This document shows positions 1 through 9,996 of a stretch of DNA of 63,518 nt, in pieces. Made by a program: the position numbers and the translations under genes. This DNA comes from an uncultured Verrucomicrobiota bacterium (GTDB lineage Bacteria; Verrucomicrobiota; Verrucomicrobiia; Limisphaerales; UBA9464): positions 1 to 63,518 of the forward strand of contig CAINWP010000040.1 in NCBI GenBank assembly GCA_903854475.1. Reading direction: 5' to 3'. The notes beneath the pieces are model-generated. The model had not been told where the DNA came from and made no database searches. It saw nothing but the letters and a program-made list of their open reading frames with translations. Numbering within the stretch: the first letter of the stretch is position 1; the number at the start of each line of letters is the position of its first letter.

Positions 1-80
1 CGGAGGTCCTTGGGTGAGGCTGAGTTTGCAGCAGGAATCTGCGATGTAGCCCGATGAGTCTCCTAGTCCGATTCTGCTCC

Positions 81-247
81 TAGGTAGGGACCGATCTCCG
101 AGCGGTCCGCGTGTGCCGACAGAGCCTCCTGGGTAGGGACCGATCTCCGAGCGGTCCGTGTGTGCCGACAGAGCCTCCTAGGTAGGGACCGATCTCCGAG
201 GGGTCCGTGTGTGCCGACGCGGCGCTTTCGGAGAAATCGCCCTACCT
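81..247 (+). repeat. REP-like palindromic element, 49-bp tandem units plus tail hairpin
   Basis: A 49-bp unit is repeated nearly three times. Each unit carries a 21-nt imperfect palindrome (GGACCGATC-TCC-GAGCGGTCC) at 88-108, 137-157 and 186-206; the third copy has one substitution. After the last unit comes a different 21-nt palindrome (GGCGCTTTC-GGA-GAAATCGCC) at 221-241. Both palindromes have 9-nt arms with one C/A mismatch and a 3-nt loop. The same head and tail occur in inverted orientation at 63397-63480. The architecture resembles REP/BIME elements; no transposase is adjacent, so the mobilising enzyme is unknown. Confidence 0.85.
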
Positions 248-266
248 CGAGGCAGAGTTATCTAGC

Positions 267-2471
267 TCACATTCCTAGGAGCATGGAAGGATTCGCCCGA
301 TCGTCGCCCAGGTGGAATCGCGGAAACGCCTTGAGCGAGATGGTTAGAGCCACCGTGAAGTCCTGAGGCCCAATTCGATTCTCACGCAGTCGGAAGCCGA
401 GCCCAACGGTCCAACTTCGTAGATCTCGGTAGATTTGGTATTGCTGCTCCTCAAGGGTCCCGTCGCGGGCCTCAAACTGGTGAACACCTCGGACGGCCCA
501 GTTCTCATTCAATTTCGCGTGAAATCGACTGAAAATCACATTGTTGCCGGCCCCGTATAAGGTCCAGTCATCGCGCAAGAATCGGTGGCCAATGCTCCAG
601 TCGAACCACTCGGTGGGCGACCACGTGGCCCGATGATTTGATTCCCGGAACTCTCGGGTCACCGCATTAAACCGGGTTTCGGAAGTGAGCGTCAGCCAAG
701 AGCGGGGCGTGAAATCCACCTCGGAGTAGAGGTCCGAGAATTGCGTCTGATCGTTGCGTTGTTGGATGCGCCAGTCGCTCAGGAGGGACCAATTGAGGAC
801 GTTCTCCACCTGCTCTTCTCGCTTGGTTTGAACCTTGTTGCGAAGCCCCAATCGCACTGTGTTCTGGCTATCGACCGAATCAATTTGCGTGTAATCGGGA
901 AAATGAATGGGCAACAACTTCGGGCTGATGAGTTCCCGGTCGAACTGAGGTAATTCGGTCGGGGTCCGATTGGGTTCCGGCACGAAAACGTAGCTGAACT
1001 GGGGTTCAGCGATGTGGCGAGCCCCATTCATATCGAGCGCCGAACTGGAGAACGTCGGCCAAACTCTCGAGGCCTTGAACCCAACATCCACGCCGGTGTT
1101 GGCCACCCAGCGTTCCCGGTCACTGTTGACCGCGTTTAGGCCCTCTGGATCGCCGTAGTAAGTGGCCCGTGCGCCCAATCGCGGTGATATATTGAGCCAT
1201 CCCCCTACGGTATGAGGCGCCACCAACTGGTGGTAGGTATCGCCGCGGAAGGCCGCGTAGTTGGTGCCCCCAGCCAGTGCATCGCGGTACCGCAGATAAG
1301 CCAGTGAACTATCGCTCTCGTAGTAAATCGGCGTGACTCCGATTTGCTGCCGCAAGCCTCGCAGACGGACATCCGGCAGTCGCTCGACCGTCCGGAAGAA
1401 CTCGTTGACCTGGGCGTGCGCCAGAAAATCGAGGCTCCAATTCGAGTTGAGTTGGGACAACTCGACAAAGGTCTTGGGCTGGGGATCGGTGCGGAATTCG
1501 TACTCGAAGAAATCGCGAAGCACCATTGGGTCACTCTGGCCGCGCACGACACCCTTGAACTCGAAACCCGAATCATTGGTGATTGAGTGCCGTAAATCGA
1601 ATCGGTACCGGTCCGGATCAATGGGCCCATTGAACGAACTGAGCTCCGGGGCCTGATCTTGGATAAAGTAAAACCCTCCCCTCCCCTTGCCCAAGTCGCC
1701 CAAGTCATAGGAGAGACGTGGACCGCCGCCGATCCCTCGGCGTTGGCGATAATCCAGATCTACGACCGTCTCTAGGTTGGTTCGTGAAAGCCAGTGGTAG
1801 CTGCCCAGCACATAGGGTCCATACAAACTGCGGTACCCCGGAGTGATGCTGAAAAAGTTGGGATGTCGATCGGCCTTGCGGGTATACCACGGGAAGTACA
1901 TCACTGGCACCTTACCGATGTACAACAACGCATCTTCAGCCGAAATAGTTCGGTTACTGTCGATGCTCAAGGTCTTGGCCCGAATCTTGTAACCCGGTTC
2001 CACTGCGTCGTCCGTGGTCACTTCGCCACCGAGCACAACTTGATTGGTGCCGCCTTGGGTCACCGACAATCGATCACCCCGAAGGAAGAGTGGACCCGCC
2101 CCAAAGCGGAACGCCCCGGCTTCCACGCGTTTCTGGCGGAAATCAAAGCGAACCTTCTGGCCTTTCCACCGGATGCGTTCTCCGGTTTCTCGAGCGTAGT
2201 CTACGACGACATCTCCCTCGGCGGTGGCCTCTCCGGTTTCTTGGCTGAGTGTCACCGATTGTGCGCTGACCGCGCTGCCCATCCAGTGAACCACTACCCC
2301 GTTCTTGGCCGAGGCCGTCCGTGCATCCGGACTCAATTCAACCTCACCCAGACCGTCCCGCGATTCGATGCGGATCGACGACGGATCGACGGTGGCTGTC
2401 TTCGGAACCCCTTCCTGAGCCAAGGCCGTCAGCGTCCAGGCGACCCATGCGCCAGTGCGGGTGAGCTTCAT
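267..2471 (-). CDS. lptD: LPS-assembly outer-membrane protein LptD
   Basis: LptD is the outer-membrane beta-barrel that, with LptE, inserts lipopolysaccharide into the outer leaflet. The protein has a signal peptide, an OstA/LptA-like beta-jellyroll region (about residues 30-170, with alternating short strands such as IRIESRDGLGEVELS) and then a long barrel rich in aromatic, alternating strands ending at the C terminus. The motif VPVMYFPWYTRKADR is typical of the jellyroll-barrel junction. The open frame extends upstream to 2648, but the first 59 residues are not secretory in character, and MKLTRTGAWVAW is the natural signal-peptide start, giving 734 aa. It is convergent with nothing and ends just inside the left repeat. 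An LPS-type outer membrane is implied. Confidence 0.85.
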   Translation of the reverse strand: MKLTRTGAWVAWTLTALAQEGVPKTATVDPSSIRIESRDGLGEVELSPDARTASAKNGVVVHWMGSAVSAQSVTLSQETGEATAEGDVVVDYARETGERIRWKGQKVRFDFRQKRVEAGAFRFGAGPLFLRGDRLSVTQGGTNQVVLGGEVTTDDAVEPGYKIRAKTLSIDSNRTISAEDALLYIGKVPVMYFPWYTRKADRHPNFFSITPGYRSLYGPYVLGSYHWLSRTNLETVVDLDYRQRRGIGGGPRLSYDLGDLGKGRGGFYFIQDQAPELSSFNGPIDPDRYRFDLRHSITNDSGFEFKGVVRGQSDPMVLRDFFEYEFRTDPQPKTFVELSQLNSNWSLDFLAHAQVNEFFRTVERLPDVRLRGLRQQIGVTPIYYESDSSLAYLRYRDALAGGTNYAAFRGDTYHQLVAPHTVGGWLNISPRLGARATYYGDPEGLNAVNSDRERWVANTGVDVGFKASRVWPTFSSSALDMNGARHIAEPQFSYVFVPEPNRTPTELPQFDRELISPKLLPIHFPDYTQIDSVDSQNTVRLGLRNKVQTKREEQVENVLNWSLLSDWRIQQRNDQTQFSDLYSEVDFTPRSWLTLTSETRFNAVTREFRESNHRATWSPTEWFDWSIGHRFLRDDWTLYGAGNNVIFSRFHAKLNENWAVRGVHQFEARDGTLEEQQYQIYRDLRSWTVGLGFRLRENRIGPQDFTVALTISLKAFPRFHLGDDRANPSMLLGM

Positions 2472-2851
2472 GTGGAGGACAGCGTATCGCGAGACCCCTC
2501 GACGGAGCAATGCGCCAACGCAGCAGCTCGTTAGTTGATGCTCGCCGGAATCCCGCATCCAGAACCGTGTCTCCTTTGGGGAGGGATTTGCTTCTGGGAC
2601 AGGCAATTTACTCGAGGAACCGGACCGTTTCTCAATGCACCGCTTCAATCTTTACCGAGTTTTTGACCCACGGCTTCATCGAGGCGCTTGAAGGCGGCGT
2701 CGACGGATTTCACGAAAGGACGGTGCCGGCAGTAGGGGAACCGGGTCAAGCCAGGGACCAGTTCTCAGACCAAGCCCACTCGCATTGGAAGCCCCAAGCA
2801 CCCAGTCTGTGACGCTTTGGGCCTCGGCGGCGGGAGGCCTCATCGGGTATC
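2472..2851. other. 380-bp intergenic region between lptD and tilS
   Basis: The two flanking genes diverge, so promoters for both should lie here, but I see no convincing -35/-10 pair. A purine-rich GGGAGG sequence lies at about 2832-2837, upstream of tilS. The only coding-like stretch is a short leftward frame at 2645-2749. Confidence 0.5.
2645..2749 (-). CDS. possible small ORF or gene remnant (34 aa)
   Basis: On the minus strand a 34-codon frame opens with TTG and ends TGA. It reads as an ordinary small basic protein tail (FVKSVDAAFKRLDEAVGQKL), and nearly all of its third positions in the first two thirds are G or C, which fits the local coding bias. There is an in-frame stop six codons upstream, no ATG and no clear ribosome site. 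It may be the 3' end of a decayed gene or a chance frame. No function can be given. Confidence 0.25.
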   Translation of the reverse strand: MTRFPYCRHRPFVKSVDAAFKRLDEAVGQKLGKD

Positions 2852-4216
2852 GTGTTTCCGATGGATGGATTCCTGCAGCAACTCCGCCGGCACTGGGCGG
2901 AGCGGTTCGGATCCGGGCCGCGGCACCTGGTGGTGGCCGTGTCCGGGGGCTTGGATTCCATGGTCCTGCTGCACAGCTTGGCCCGCCTGCGCCGGAAGTT
3001 TCCCTGGCAACTAACGGTGGCTCATTGCCACCACGGACTCCGCGGGACTGATGCAGATGGAGACGCGGACTGGGTTCGAGCGCAGTCGGCGGCCTTGGGG
3101 TTGCCCTGTATCGTGGAAGAAGTTTCCGTCCGCGCGGCCGCCGAGGCTTCACGCGAGTCCCTCGAAATGGCGGCCCGTCGGTTGCGACATGCCTTCCTCG
3201 CCCGGTCCGCGCTCTCAGTGGGGTCGGCCGATTCGATGGAAGTGGTCTTGGCCCATCATGCGCAGGATCAGGCCGAACTCATCCTCCTGCGGTTGCTCCG
3301 CGGAGCCGGATCGGAGGGGTTGGCCGGCATGAAGGAACGCGCGCCGTCTCCGGCAGACCAGCGAGTTTCCCTGCTCCGGCCCTTCCTCGGATTCGATCGG
3401 GGTACGCTAGAAGCCTTCGCCCGAAGCCAGGGGATTGGGCATCGCGAGGACGCCTCGAACCGGGATTTATCCATTCCCCGAAACCGTATCCGCCATCAAT
3501 TAATTCCGGACTGGATGGCCCATCACAGCCCCGCCCTGCCCCGTGTTTTGGCGCGGATTGCCGACATCGCGGCGCACGAGTCGGATTACCTGCGGGAGCA
3601 GGCTCAGCGTTGGCGCGATTCATTACATCCAGAACCCTGGGCCTCGCTCCACGTCGCGTTGCAGCGGGCCATCTTGCGAATGGAACTCATCGAGCACGGA
3701 CGGAATGCTGAGTTCGAAACGGTTGAGCGGTTGCGTCGGGCCCGCTGCGGTTCGGCGCTAGACACGCTCTCAATCGACAAGGCGGTAGCCACCCAAGCCC
3801 CAGCGAACCCATTGAATCGAGCGGGACCCTCAGAAACGGTGTCGGTGGCTTTTCGCGGAGTGCGAGGTCAGCGGGTGTTGCCAGAGGGGAGCCTCTTTCG
3901 GTGGAAACGACTGAAGCGCCCCCTGCCCTTCGGCCACGGCTGGGAACAACTCGATGCCACGACCGTCCCTGAAACAGCCGCACTGCGTCACCGCCGGCCG
4001 GGCGACCGGTTCCAGCGTCTGGGGCAGTCGAACGCGGCGCGCCTCCAGAACCTCTTCATCAATCAACACGTGGCCGCTGCCGAGCGCGACCAACGGTGGG
4101 TGCTCGACCTTGGCGACGGAAATCTGGCATGGGTGGAGGGTTTTTCGGCGGGTGAACGCCACCGATTGACCCCCTCTACCACGGAGATTCTGGCCATCCA
4201 AATTCAGAAACCGTAG
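2852..4216 (+). CDS. tilS: tRNA(Ile)-lysidine synthase TilS
   Basis: TilS ligates lysine to C34 of the AUA-reading tRNA-Ile using ATP, an essential decoding step. The PP-loop motif SGGLDS is at residues 31-36, followed by HCHHGLR and the HHAQDQAE helix typical of the N-type ATP pyrophosphatase family. The tail (HRRPGDRFQRLGQ, LFINQHV) is the TilS C-terminal domain. At 454 aa it is full length. The start shown is GTG; an in-frame ATG at 2861 (MDGFLQQL) is an equally good choice and would remove three residues. It converges with the propeller gene, with 30 bp between the stops. Confidence 0.92.
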   Translation: MFPMDGFLQQLRRHWAERFGSGPRHLVVAVSGGLDSMVLLHSLARLRRKFPWQLTVAHCHHGLRGTDADGDADWVRAQSAALGLPCIVEEVSVRAAAEASRESLEMAARRLRHAFLARSALSVGSADSMEVVLAHHAQDQAELILLRLLRGAGSEGLAGMKERAPSPADQRVSLLRPFLGFDRGTLEAFARSQGIGHREDASNRDLSIPRNRIRHQLIPDWMAHHSPALPRVLARIADIAAHESDYLREQAQRWRDSLHPEPWASLHVALQRAILRMELIEHGRNAEFETVERLRRARCGSALDTLSIDKAVATQAPANPLNRAGPSETVSVAFRGVRGQRVLPEGSLFRWKRLKRPLPFGHGWEQLDATTVPETAALRHRRPGDRFQRLGQSNAARLQNLFINQHVAAAERDQRWVLDLGDGNLAWVEGFSAGERHRLTPSTTEILAIQIQKP

Positions 4217-4246
4217 CGGTCACGTTCACCCACCGCTCCCATCATT

Positions 4247-6514
4247 TCAGAACCCGACAGGCCTCGCCGGACCCGTGTAGGGTTCGGCCCCTTGTTCCCG
4301 GAAATCGGTGTGTTCCACCCGAAGCAGTTCAGGATCCGATACCGTGGGGGCTCCGATGAATCCGTGATGGCGCCCCATCCAATAGGCCAGCAACCAAGCG
4401 CTCGGTTCCACCACGTCTTGGCCGCCGGCACCTCCATCGGCTTGCATGAGCCAATGGTCCCAGCGCAAGGGTTCGGTCTCCCTCGGCGGGAAGGTTCGAG
4501 TCCCTCCTTTCAAAGCGACATAGCCCGGCGGTGTCCGCAAGTCGGTGCGGTGAGAGTTCTGGTAGGACCAAATCCGGAGGTCCAACGGCCAACCGCGGAG
4601 GTGTTCCGCGCTGGCTGCAGCCTCCGCATCGTTGCCGGTCAGGGTGCCGTAGAGATAATTGAACCAAGCGTTCTGTTCGACGCGAACCACTTCGTGTCCC
4701 CGCTCATATCCCCGGCGGTAGAGTGCGCGCAAATCCGGGTTTTCCTCATAGCGAAGGAGGTTCCAGTAGCTCCAAAACGCCAACTCATCGAGGAAGTGCA
4801 AAATGCTATCGGGTGGCGACGTGTTTCGGGCCCGCAGCGTGAACTCCGGATAACCCAGTCGGACCAAATCCCGGTAGGCCGCAGTGAACGTGGCGTCGCC
4901 TGTCCAACGTTCGGCCGTCTTGATGAAAGAGAGCAACTCGACGGCCTGAAGGCCTCGATCGAACTTGCCTTCGTCCGTTTGAAAATACTCCGGATCCCAA
5001 CGACCCCAACGGGTGGGTTTTCCATCCACATCAATGAGTTTCCATCGATTGCACACCAAGTGTGAGGCGATTCGGGCCAACTGGCCTTTGGCTTGATCCA
5101 CCTCCGGACCCTCAGCCACCAGTTCCAGAAACAGTCCGAAGGAGTAGAACTGCGAGCACAGTTCGTCACTGGAAGTGTCACCCTTCCATTCAAAGCGACC
5201 GTCCTGCGTGTCGTGCCACTCCGCCGCATAGCCGCCAGAACCGTGGTCGGCTTGATGACCGACCTCGCCCTTGGCCCAAACCGATCGCGCCGGGAATCCA
5301 GAAATACCTGTCATTCCTTCGAGCCACCGGAGCGCATGGAACGTGTTGGTGGCTTCCCGACGCGCCTCGGGATCGCGAGTCACGGCGTACCGGTACACTT
5401 GCGCGGCCAAATAATTGCCACTGTAGCCGCCATCATTGTCGCTGACTTCCCGGACAAAACGTTTTCGCGACGGATCCCATTCTAACTTGTGGACAAAGCC
5501 CAAGCGCTTCTGTCCCCACTCCTCGAGGTGCCGTTCGTAGTAGGCCGCTTTCTTGGCCAAGGTATAGGGCCGGTACTCGATGACCCCCAAGCCCTGGGCC
5601 GTGGCGAGATAGACGGTTTGACCTGCCACGGCGATGGCAGAAACCCGCTCGTCCGGAAGCCAACGACGGCCCGAAAAATAATCGAATCGCCCGCTCACTT
5701 GGCGGATCGCGCCGCGGGATGTGCCAATCCATAAATCATTGGTAAACCCGGCAGCCAAACAGAGAGTGTCTTCGAACGGAAGCCCCTGCTCACCGCGAAC
5801 CGAGGTCATGGACATCCCTCGCAGCACTCCCAATCCACGATCGGTAGCCACCACCAACGCAGACCCATGGCTCAGCGCATCGCGAGTGGTCTTGGACGGG
5901 AGGGTGCCCCAGTCCCAGCCCAAATCAGACGGCCAAGTGTAAGCGTCTTCGCCTCCAAAACGGCCACGGCTGTAGGGACTGATTCTCCCCGATCCCACGA
6001 CGTAAATCAGGTCCTGGTGGGCTACCAGACGTTGGATTTCAAAGCGGGCCTTGGCTTCGGAAAAGGATTCGAGCGCGTGGCCTTGGACCCGCAGCAGTCG
6101 GGATCCCACCGAGGCGAGAACCTCACCGCGAAACTCTTGAATGTCGCTGACGGGAGACGTGCTAATTTGCCTCCAGAGGCGCGCCTCCCGAACCCAGAGG
6201 CCCGGGACACCGATGGCCCAGATCTGGTCCCGCGCCACCACCAGTCGCTGGACGGCCTGAGTCATCCCCGTGTCCGGTTCCCAATGGCGATCCTTTAAAG
6301 CAATCACCCCTCGCCCGGTTCCGACCAGTACCTCACCGCGATGGGCCACCACGGCGGTCAAAGCAACTTCAGAGGGCAGCGTCCATCCCGCTTCCTGCAA
6401 GTACGGCGCATCTGGGATAGTGGTGGCCGATCGATGAACACGCGATAACTCAGCCCCGAACAGGTTTTTTAATACGGCCAACGAGAGAACTAGCCAGCGC
6501 CAACATGAGAGCAT
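4247..6514 (-). CDS. secreted beta-propeller / alpha-toroid protein, function unknown
   Basis: After a signal peptide (MLSCWRWLVLSLAVL) the first half, about residues 40-320, has repeated short blades of the form GEVLVGTGRGVIAL / LVVATDRGLGVL / DLWIGTSRGAIR / TVYLATAQGLGV. These resemble the two-component-regulator propeller repeats. The second half, about residues 330-700, is helical with many conserved-looking Trp and aromatic residues (WDPEYFQTDEGKF, LDELAFWSYWNLLRYEE), as in (alpha/alpha) barrels of carbohydrate-active enzymes. No catalytic motif is recognised. The open frame runs up to 6655, overlapping the divergent regulator; 6514 is chosen because it yields a signal peptide. The product is 755 aa and probably periplasmic. 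A role in polysaccharide handling is only a guess. Confidence 0.6.
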   Translation of the reverse strand: MLSCWRWLVLSLAVLKNLFGAELSRVHRSATTIPDAPYLQEAGWTLPSEVALTAVVAHRGEVLVGTGRGVIALKDRHWEPDTGMTQAVQRLVVARDQIWAIGVPGLWVREARLWRQISTSPVSDIQEFRGEVLASVGSRLLRVQGHALESFSEAKARFEIQRLVAHQDLIYVVGSGRISPYSRGRFGGEDAYTWPSDLGWDWGTLPSKTTRDALSHGSALVVATDRGLGVLRGMSMTSVRGEQGLPFEDTLCLAAGFTNDLWIGTSRGAIRQVSGRFDYFSGRRWLPDERVSAIAVAGQTVYLATAQGLGVIEYRPYTLAKKAAYYERHLEEWGQKRLGFVHKLEWDPSRKRFVREVSDNDGGYSGNYLAAQVYRYAVTRDPEARREATNTFHALRWLEGMTGISGFPARSVWAKGEVGHQADHGSGGYAAEWHDTQDGRFEWKGDTSSDELCSQFYSFGLFLELVAEGPEVDQAKGQLARIASHLVCNRWKLIDVDGKPTRWGRWDPEYFQTDEGKFDRGLQAVELLSFIKTAERWTGDATFTAAYRDLVRLGYPEFTLRARNTSPPDSILHFLDELAFWSYWNLLRYEENPDLRALYRRGYERGHEVVRVEQNAWFNYLYGTLTGNDAEAAASAEHLRGWPLDLRIWSYQNSHRTDLRTPPGYVALKGGTRTFPPRETEPLRWDHWLMQADGGAGGQDVVEPSAWLLAYWMGRHHGFIGAPTVSDPELLRVEHTDFREQGAEPYTGPARPVGF

Positions 6515-6613
6515 CGGCACATCAAGGCAGAGGGGGCGGTGAGGGCAAGTTGACAATGCCTGTACCCGATCGGTTGCCACCAGAGAAAGAACCACGTACG
6601 GTCTCTCCATTCG

Positions 6614-8149
<1,536 letters not shown>

Positions 8150-8170
8150 TGATTCGCTCTTCTCTACCCG

Positions 8171-8365
8171 TTGAGTCAGCCCTGGACGTTCGATGAGTCC
8201 TGGTTGCGCGGTAAGCCTGAAACTCTGGGCAAACTCTGGGCAGCAACCAAGCCGACCCGCCGGAAGTCAGCCCGAGCGAGCACGAAGCCCGCTCGGCGCC
8301 CCAATTCAAAGCCCGCAAAGAAGGCTTACACCAAGGGTGAGCGGCCTTCGTCGGCGTCAATGTAG
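8171..8365 (+). CDS. possible small basic protein (64 aa)
   Basis: A TTG-initiated frame encodes a short Trp-containing N terminus followed by a Lys/Arg/Pro/Ala-rich stretch (TKPTRRKSARASTKPARR), like histone-H1-type tails. It begins 21 bp after the NtrC-family gene and overlaps the 3' end of the oppositely oriented DUF5069 gene by 40 bp. There is no ribosome-binding sequence and no ATG. It may be a real DNA-binding peptide or a chance frame. Confidence 0.25.
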   Translation: MSQPWTFDESWLRGKPETLGKLWAATKPTRRKSARASTKPARRPNSKPAKKAYTKGERPSSASM

Positions 8366-8760
8366 TCGACGAAGGTGGTGATATCGGTGCGATGAGCTAG
8401 GCCGGATTGCTCTTTGCGCAAGGCAAGCCTTGCCCGGAGTTCGGGGTCTTCCTCGGACCCGTAGTTCATAATCCATTGATTGAAGGCCGCCTGCTCGGCC
8501 GGCCTGTGGACATGGGCTCGAACCCAGTCCGCTACCTGTCCATCGGTGATCGTAGGACGCACGCAATCGATGAAGGCTTCGGACTCCAGCCCAGCTGCCT
8601 TCAGCCATTGAGCATCGAATCCCCGCGTTGCGAAATTCTGCTGATAGTCGGAGTGGAGTCGGCCCGCCAAGGACAGGCGAATCTTATCCACGAAACGGGG
8701 CAGATACAGCCAGCCAGACATCGTTTCGCGGGCACTCCGGGGATGGATCACATCATTCAT
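8326..8760 (-). CDS. DUF5069 domain protein
   Basis: This 144-aa protein matches what I know of the DUF5069 family common in Verrucomicrobiota. The markers are GWLYLPRFVDKIRLSLAG near residue 16, the DYQQNF...GFDAQWL segment, and TDGQVADWV. It is cytosolic, with no signal peptide or membrane segment. It begins 9 bp after the TlpA-like gene on the same strand, so it is probably its cotranscribed neighbour. The function of the family is not known to me. Confidence 0.7.
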   Translation of the reverse strand: MNDVIHPRSARETMSGWLYLPRFVDKIRLSLAGRLHSDYQQNFATRGFDAQWLKAAGLESEAFIDCVRPTITDGQVADWVRAHVHRPAEQAAFNQWIMNYGSEEDPELRARLALRKEQSGLAHRTDITTFVDYIDADEGRSPLV

Positions 8761-8769
8761 AATAAAGAC

Positions 8770-9906
8770 TTACTGTTCGGTGAGCAGTTTCTCCACCTTG
8801 GTGGCCAGATCATTGCGTGCTTCAAGGTCCCGAAGGTTCCCCTTCTTGTCCACCAACCACATGGCGGGAATGCCACGGATGCCAAATTCAGAACCAAACT
8901 TGTTCTTCCAACCTTCTCCGTCGAAGTACTGCGCCCAGTTCATCTTATGCTTGGCAGTGAAGGCCTTCAACGCGTCGACCTCTTCGTCGAAGCTGATGCC
9001 CACGATTTCGAAGCCCTTCGGGTGAAGCCGCTCGTAGGCGGCCACCACATTGGGGACCTCGGCGACGCACGGCCCACACCACGTGGCCCAAAAGTCGATC
9101 AAGACCACTTTGCCCTTCATCTGGGCGAGATCCACCTTGCGACCATCCGTTGCGGTGAAGGCTATGTTGAGGGGTTTTCCAATGCGTTCCTGAGTTTTCT
9201 GCATCCCATCGGCCATGGCACGCACCTGGGCTGGCACCTTGTCGGACTTGAGAATCTTGGCCAGCAGCTCCTTGGACTTTTCGCCGCCGCGCAATTGAGC
9301 AATCTCAAGGTAGGCTGCATAAATCTCTCCGCGTGCGGGAAATTCCTTTTCAAGCACTAAAAGGCGCTTCTCGAACTCACCGAGTACGGCATCCATCCCT
9401 TGAGACTGGAGTTTGCGTGCCTCAACCACTGCCTCCTGTAGTTTCACCCCCACCGCAGTGGCGGTGGCCTCTTCCTGGACCTTCGCGGGGTCAGGACCCA
9501 GCGCTTGCAGTTCGGCCGCTTTACCCTCGTTGCCGAGGCTCACCGCGGCCTCCAGTAATTCTCGATACAAGCGCCGAGACTCGGCCGCTTTGGGGTGATC
9601 TTTAAAACGCTCGCTAAACTCACGGGCCTTGTCGGCGGCGATACCTGAACCAGTGGCCTTCTGCTGGCGGAAGGCCTTCACCTCGTCGGAAGTCGGCTGT
9701 CGCCCCTTCCACTCCGCCGGCGGAGTCGGAGGTTTCCCCTCCGCCTCCACGAGGACCCACGCCTTATCGGCATCGTTCGGCAGCAACCGGCGCGCAGGAA
9801 CAGCAGCCGTGCTTCCTTGGGTTGGAGCAGTTGTTGCCGACTCAGCCGATTGTGCTCTTTCGAAAGACAGAGCCAATCCCAACATCACCATCACCAAGTG
9901 CTTCAT
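8770..9906 (-). CDS. TlpA-like thiol-disulfide oxidoreductase
   Basis: A signal peptide (MKHLVMVMLGLALSF) is followed by a helical, Ala/Glu/Lys-rich region of about 200 residues and a C-terminal thioredoxin fold. The fold has the redox motif FWATWCGPC and the cis-Pro loop GIRGIPAMWLVD. Proteins of this class act in the periplasm, reducing disulfides for example during cytochrome c maturation; the substrate here is unknown. At 378 aa it is longer than simple TlpA because of the helical N-terminal part, as in many Bacteroidota/Verrucomicrobiota members. It lies between glgP and the DUF5069 gene, with a strong hairpin separating it from glgP. Confidence 0.85.
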   Translation of the reverse strand: MKHLVMVMLGLALSFERAQSAESATTAPTQGSTAAVPARRLLPNDADKAWVLVEAEGKPPTPPAEWKGRQPTSDEVKAFRQQKATGSGIAADKAREFSERFKDHPKAAESRRLYRELLEAAVSLGNEGKAAELQALGPDPAKVQEEATATAVGVKLQEAVVEARKLQSQGMDAVLGEFEKRLLVLEKEFPARGEIYAAYLEIAQLRGGEKSKELLAKILKSDKVPAQVRAMADGMQKTQERIGKPLNIAFTATDGRKVDLAQMKGKVVLIDFWATWCGPCVAEVPNVVAAYERLHPKGFEIVGISFDEEVDALKAFTAKHKMNWAQYFDGEGWKNKFGSEFGIRGIPAMWLVDKKGNLRDLEARNDLATKVEKLLTEQ

Positions 9907-9953
9907 TATCCATAAACGTGAACCGGGAGGATGAGATTGCTAGTCGTTTTTTC

Positions 9954-9985
9954 ACCCGATCCCAGAACTGTTTCCGGGATCGGGT
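9954..9985 (-). terminator. 10-bp perfect hairpin after glgP
   Basis: ACCCGATCCC at 9954-9963 and GGGATCGGGT at 9976-9985 are perfectly complementary, with a 12-nt loop. The hairpin begins 12 nt beyond the glgP stop. The transcript would read A-rich, not U-rich, after the stem, so it is not a canonical intrinsic terminator. It may be a Rho-assisted terminator or a 3'-end stabiliser. Confidence 0.5.
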
Positions 9986-9996
9986 CCGAGAGGTCT

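Noticed and set aside
81..219. CRISPR array at the left end
   Set aside because: The 49-bp period consists of whole repeated units with no unique spacers, the copies are palindromic, and no cas gene is nearby.
1794..2534. 246-aa rightward open frame opposite lptD
   Set aside because: LptD on the other strand has clear family motifs; this frame does not.
6550..6555. TTGACA as a -35 box for the NtrC-type gene
   Set aside because: No acceptable -10 sequence lies 16-18 bp downstream.
9954..9985. Canonical intrinsic terminator for glgP
   Set aside because: The stem is perfect but is followed by A rather than T on the transcribed strand, so it is listed only as a hairpin.
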